Shown: positions 62,406-64,000 of the stretch, piece by piece
How positions within the stretch are numbered: the first letter of the stretch is position 1
Layout of the letters: every line of letters begins with the position of its first letter
DNA from: Pseudophaeobacter profundi
GTDB taxonomy: Bacteria; Pseudomonadota; Alphaproteobacteria; Rhodobacterales; Rhodobacteraceae
NCBI RefSeq assembly: GCF_029697505.1
Contig: NZ_JARJEF010000010.1
Span: 62,001 to 126,000, forward strand
DNA: 64,000 nt
Reading direction: 5' to 3'
Made by a program: the position numbers and the translations under genes
The notes under the pieces: model-generated
Database searches by the model: none
What the model saw: only the letters and a program-made list of their open reading frames with translations
Told to the model about the DNA's origin: nothing

Positions 62406-62924
62406 ATGGCTGGAAGTTCACAAAAGTTTATTGCCCGCAATCGGGCGCCACGGGTGCAGATCGAATATGATGTGGAACTGTATGGCGCTGAAAAGAAGGT
62501 CCAGCTGCCCTTTGTGATGGGGGTTTTGGCGGATCTCACCGGCAAGTCCGAGGTCGAGCAACCCGCCGTTGCGGATCGCAAGTTTCTGGAAATAGACGTT
62601 GATAACTTTGACAGCCGGATGAAATCCATGGCACCGCGCGCCGCCTTTACGGTGCCCAATACCCTGACGGGTGAAGGCAATATGGCGGTCGATATCACCT
62701 TTGAAAGCATGGATGATTTCAAGCCCGCAGCTATCGCGGCGAAGGTGGCGCCGCTGAAAGAGTTGCTGGAGGCGCGCAGTCAGCTGAGCAATCTGATGAC
62801 CTATATGGATGGCAAAACCGGGGCCGAAGATCTGATCACCAAGATCATCCAGGACCCCAGCCTGCTGAAGACCCTTGCAGCGCAGCCCAAACCCGGCGGT
62901 GACGCCGATGGCGACACGGAATAG
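62406..62924 (+). CDS. tssB: Type VI secretion sheath protein TssB (VipA)
   Basis: A 172-residue sheath subunit. SQKFIARNRAPRVQIEYDVE, KKVQLPFVMGVLADLTGKSE, FLEIDVDNFDSRMKSMAPRA and ALLEARSQLSNL-like LLEARSQLSNLMTYMDGKTG are the usual TssB motifs. It forms the contractile sheath with TssC, 9 bases downstream. AAGGAGAG precedes the start. Confidence 0.97.
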   Translation: MAGSSQKFIARNRAPRVQIEYDVELYGAEKKVQLPFVMGVLADLTGKSEVEQPAVADRKFLEIDVDNFDSRMKSMAPRAAFTVPNTLTGEGNMAVDITFESMDDFKPAAIAAKVAPLKELLEARSQLSNLMTYMDGKTGAEDLITKIIQDPSLLKTLAAQPKPGGDADGDTE

Positions 62925-62933
62925 GAGGTAGAC

Positions 62934-64000
62934 ATGGCAGAAGAACAACTCCAGACCGAGGCCGCCCCGGAAGAAAGCGCCTTTGGCTCCAGTGAATTTG
63001 CAAGCCTGTTGCACAAGGAATTTCGCCCTAAGTCCGACCAGGCCAAAACGGCAGTGGAAAGCGCGGTCAAAACCTTGGCAGAACAGGCCCTGGCCAATGC
63101 CGGGCTGATTTCGGATGATGCGCTACGGTCGATCGAAAGCATCGTGGCCGAGATCGACAAAAAGCTGACAGAGCAGGTCAACCTGATCCTGCATAACGAA
63201 GAATTTCAGCAGCTTGAAAGCGCCTGGCGCGGGTTGCATTATCTGGTCAACAATACCGAAACTGACGAGATGCTGAAAATCCGGGTGATCCCGATCACCA
63301 AAAAGGAACTGGGCAAGACTTTGAAGAAATTCAAAGGCACGGCCTGGGATCAGTCACCGATCTTCAAGAAACTCTATACCGAGGAGTTCAGCCAGTTGGG
63401 GGGCGAGCCCTATGGCTCTTTGGTGGCGGATTTCCATTTTGACCATTCACCACCAGATATTGAGCTGCTGGGCGAGATGTCCAAAATCGCCGCCGGGGCC
63501 CATGCGCCGCTGATTACCGGTGCCAAGCCCTCTCTGTTTCAGATGGATAGCTGGTCGGAACTGTCCAATCCGCGCGATCTGACCAAGATCTTTCAGACCC
63601 CGGAATATGCCGCCTGGCGGTCGTTGCGTGAAAGCGAAGATTCCAAATATGTCGGGTTGGCAATGCCGCGGTTTCTGGGCCGGATGCCCTATGGCTCCAA
63701 AACAGATCCAGTGGATGAATTCGCTTTTGAGGAAGACACAACAGGCGCCGACAGCGAGAAATATTCCTGGGTGAACGCGGCCTATGGCATGGCGACCAAT
63801 ATCACCCGCTCGTTCAAATCCTATGGCTGGTGCTCGCGCATTCGCGGGGTTGAAAGCGGTGGGACGTTGGAAGAGCTGCCCTCGCATACCTTCCCGACTA
63901 CCGATGGCGGGGTGGATCAGAAATGCCCCACCGAGATTGCCATCGATGACCGGCGCGAGGCCGAGCTGGCCAAGAACGGCATGATGCCGCTCTTGCATCG
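62934..64000 (+). CDS. tssC: Type VI secretion sheath protein TssC (VipB), 3' end missing
   Basis: 355 codons are present up to the right edge; TssC is usually about 495 residues. AGGAGGTAGAC directly precedes the ATG. Motifs: EFQQLESAWRGLHYLVNNTE, KKFKGTAWDQSPIFKKLYTE EF, YGSLVADFHFDHSPPDIELL, VGLAMPRFLGRMPYG and CSRIRGVESGGTLEELP. It is the large sheath subunit. Confidence 0.97.
   Translation, partial: MAEEQLQTEAAPEESAFGSSEFASLLHKEFRPKSDQAKTAVESAVKTLAEQALANAGLISDDALRSIESIVAEIDKKLTEQVNLILHNEEFQQLESAWRGLHYLVNNTETDEMLKIRVIPITKKELGKTLKKFKGTAWDQSPIFKKLYTEEFSQLGGEPYGSLVADFHFDHSPPDIELLGEMSKIAAGAHAPLITGAKPSLFQMDSWSELSNPRDLTKIFQTPEYAAWRSLRESEDSKYVGLAMPRFLGRMPYGSKTDPVDEFAFEEDTTGADSEKYSWVNAAYGMATNITRSFKSYGWCSRIRGVESGGTLEELPSHTFPTTDGGVDQKCPTEIAIDDRREAELAKNGMMPLLH

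Noticed and set aside
1-64000. tRNA, rRNA, CRISPR arrays, insertion sequences, prophage genes
   Set aside because: I looked for cloverleaf-like, spaced-repeat, transposase and integrase signals and saw none convincing.

Overview
The window looks like part of an extrachromosomal replicon (large plasmid or chromid) of a marine Rhodobacteraceae of the Roseobacter group. The reasons are the high GC content, three TRAP transporter sets, a Na+-NQR operon, alphaproteobacterial Zur/Znu genes, and a replication module (about 50.0-53.9 kb) made of a 'DnaA-like' initiator plus parAB, a plasmid type known from roseobacters. Nearly all DNA is coding. I saw no tRNA, rRNA, IS element or CRISPR array.

Layout. 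1-5.7 kb: sugar-acid uptake and catabolism (IlvD/Edd-type pentonate dehydratase, fused TRAP DctQM, DctP, LacI regulator with a candidate operator). 5.7-13.2 kb: complete Na+-translocating NADH:quinone reductase set, nqrABCDEF on the minus strand and the maturation genes apbE-nqrM divergent. 13.2-23.2 kb: CBS protein, IclR-controlled acyl-CoA synthetase/TRAP operon, and a third TRAP set of the Tat-exported, TakP-like type. 23.2-34.4 kb: small periplasmic protein, two divergent MltB-type lytic transglycosylases, PLP enzymes, GNAT, two tandem LysR regulators, and an ALDH7/FAD-oxidase pair that fits pipecolate/lysine catabolism. 34.4-37.7 kb: znuA divergent from zur-znuC-znuB, with Zur-box-like palindromes between them.

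37.7-45.2 kb is the most unusual block. A PhnD-like periplasmic binding protein and a hybrid histidine kinase are divergent from one 1343-residue gene. That gene joins membrane segments, two rhodanese domains, a YidC/Oxa1-like membrane domain and a PEP-synthase/PPDK-like dikinase (ATP-binding region and swivelling His domain). It carries an 11-C homopolymer at the join between the rhodanese and membrane halves. 45.3-49.8 kb: RpiR regulator and an aruH-aruI-ddaH arginine/methylarginine operon with a 28-bp near-perfect palindrome upstream.

50.0-55.2 kb: replication and partition. The DnaA-like initiator, iteron-like repeats, parA and parB are accompanied by five copies of a 16-bp GC palindrome, the likely centromere (parS). 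Two copies lie inside parA and parB and one is built into the parB terminator. 54.0-64 kb: a cell-envelope/type VI secretion region with a YceI-OmpA fusion, a secreted caspase-like protein ending in a CxxCH motif, an ExbB-ExbD-ExbD-TonB-like (DUF4384) operon, two uncharacterised proteins, and tssA-tssB-tssC running off the right edge.
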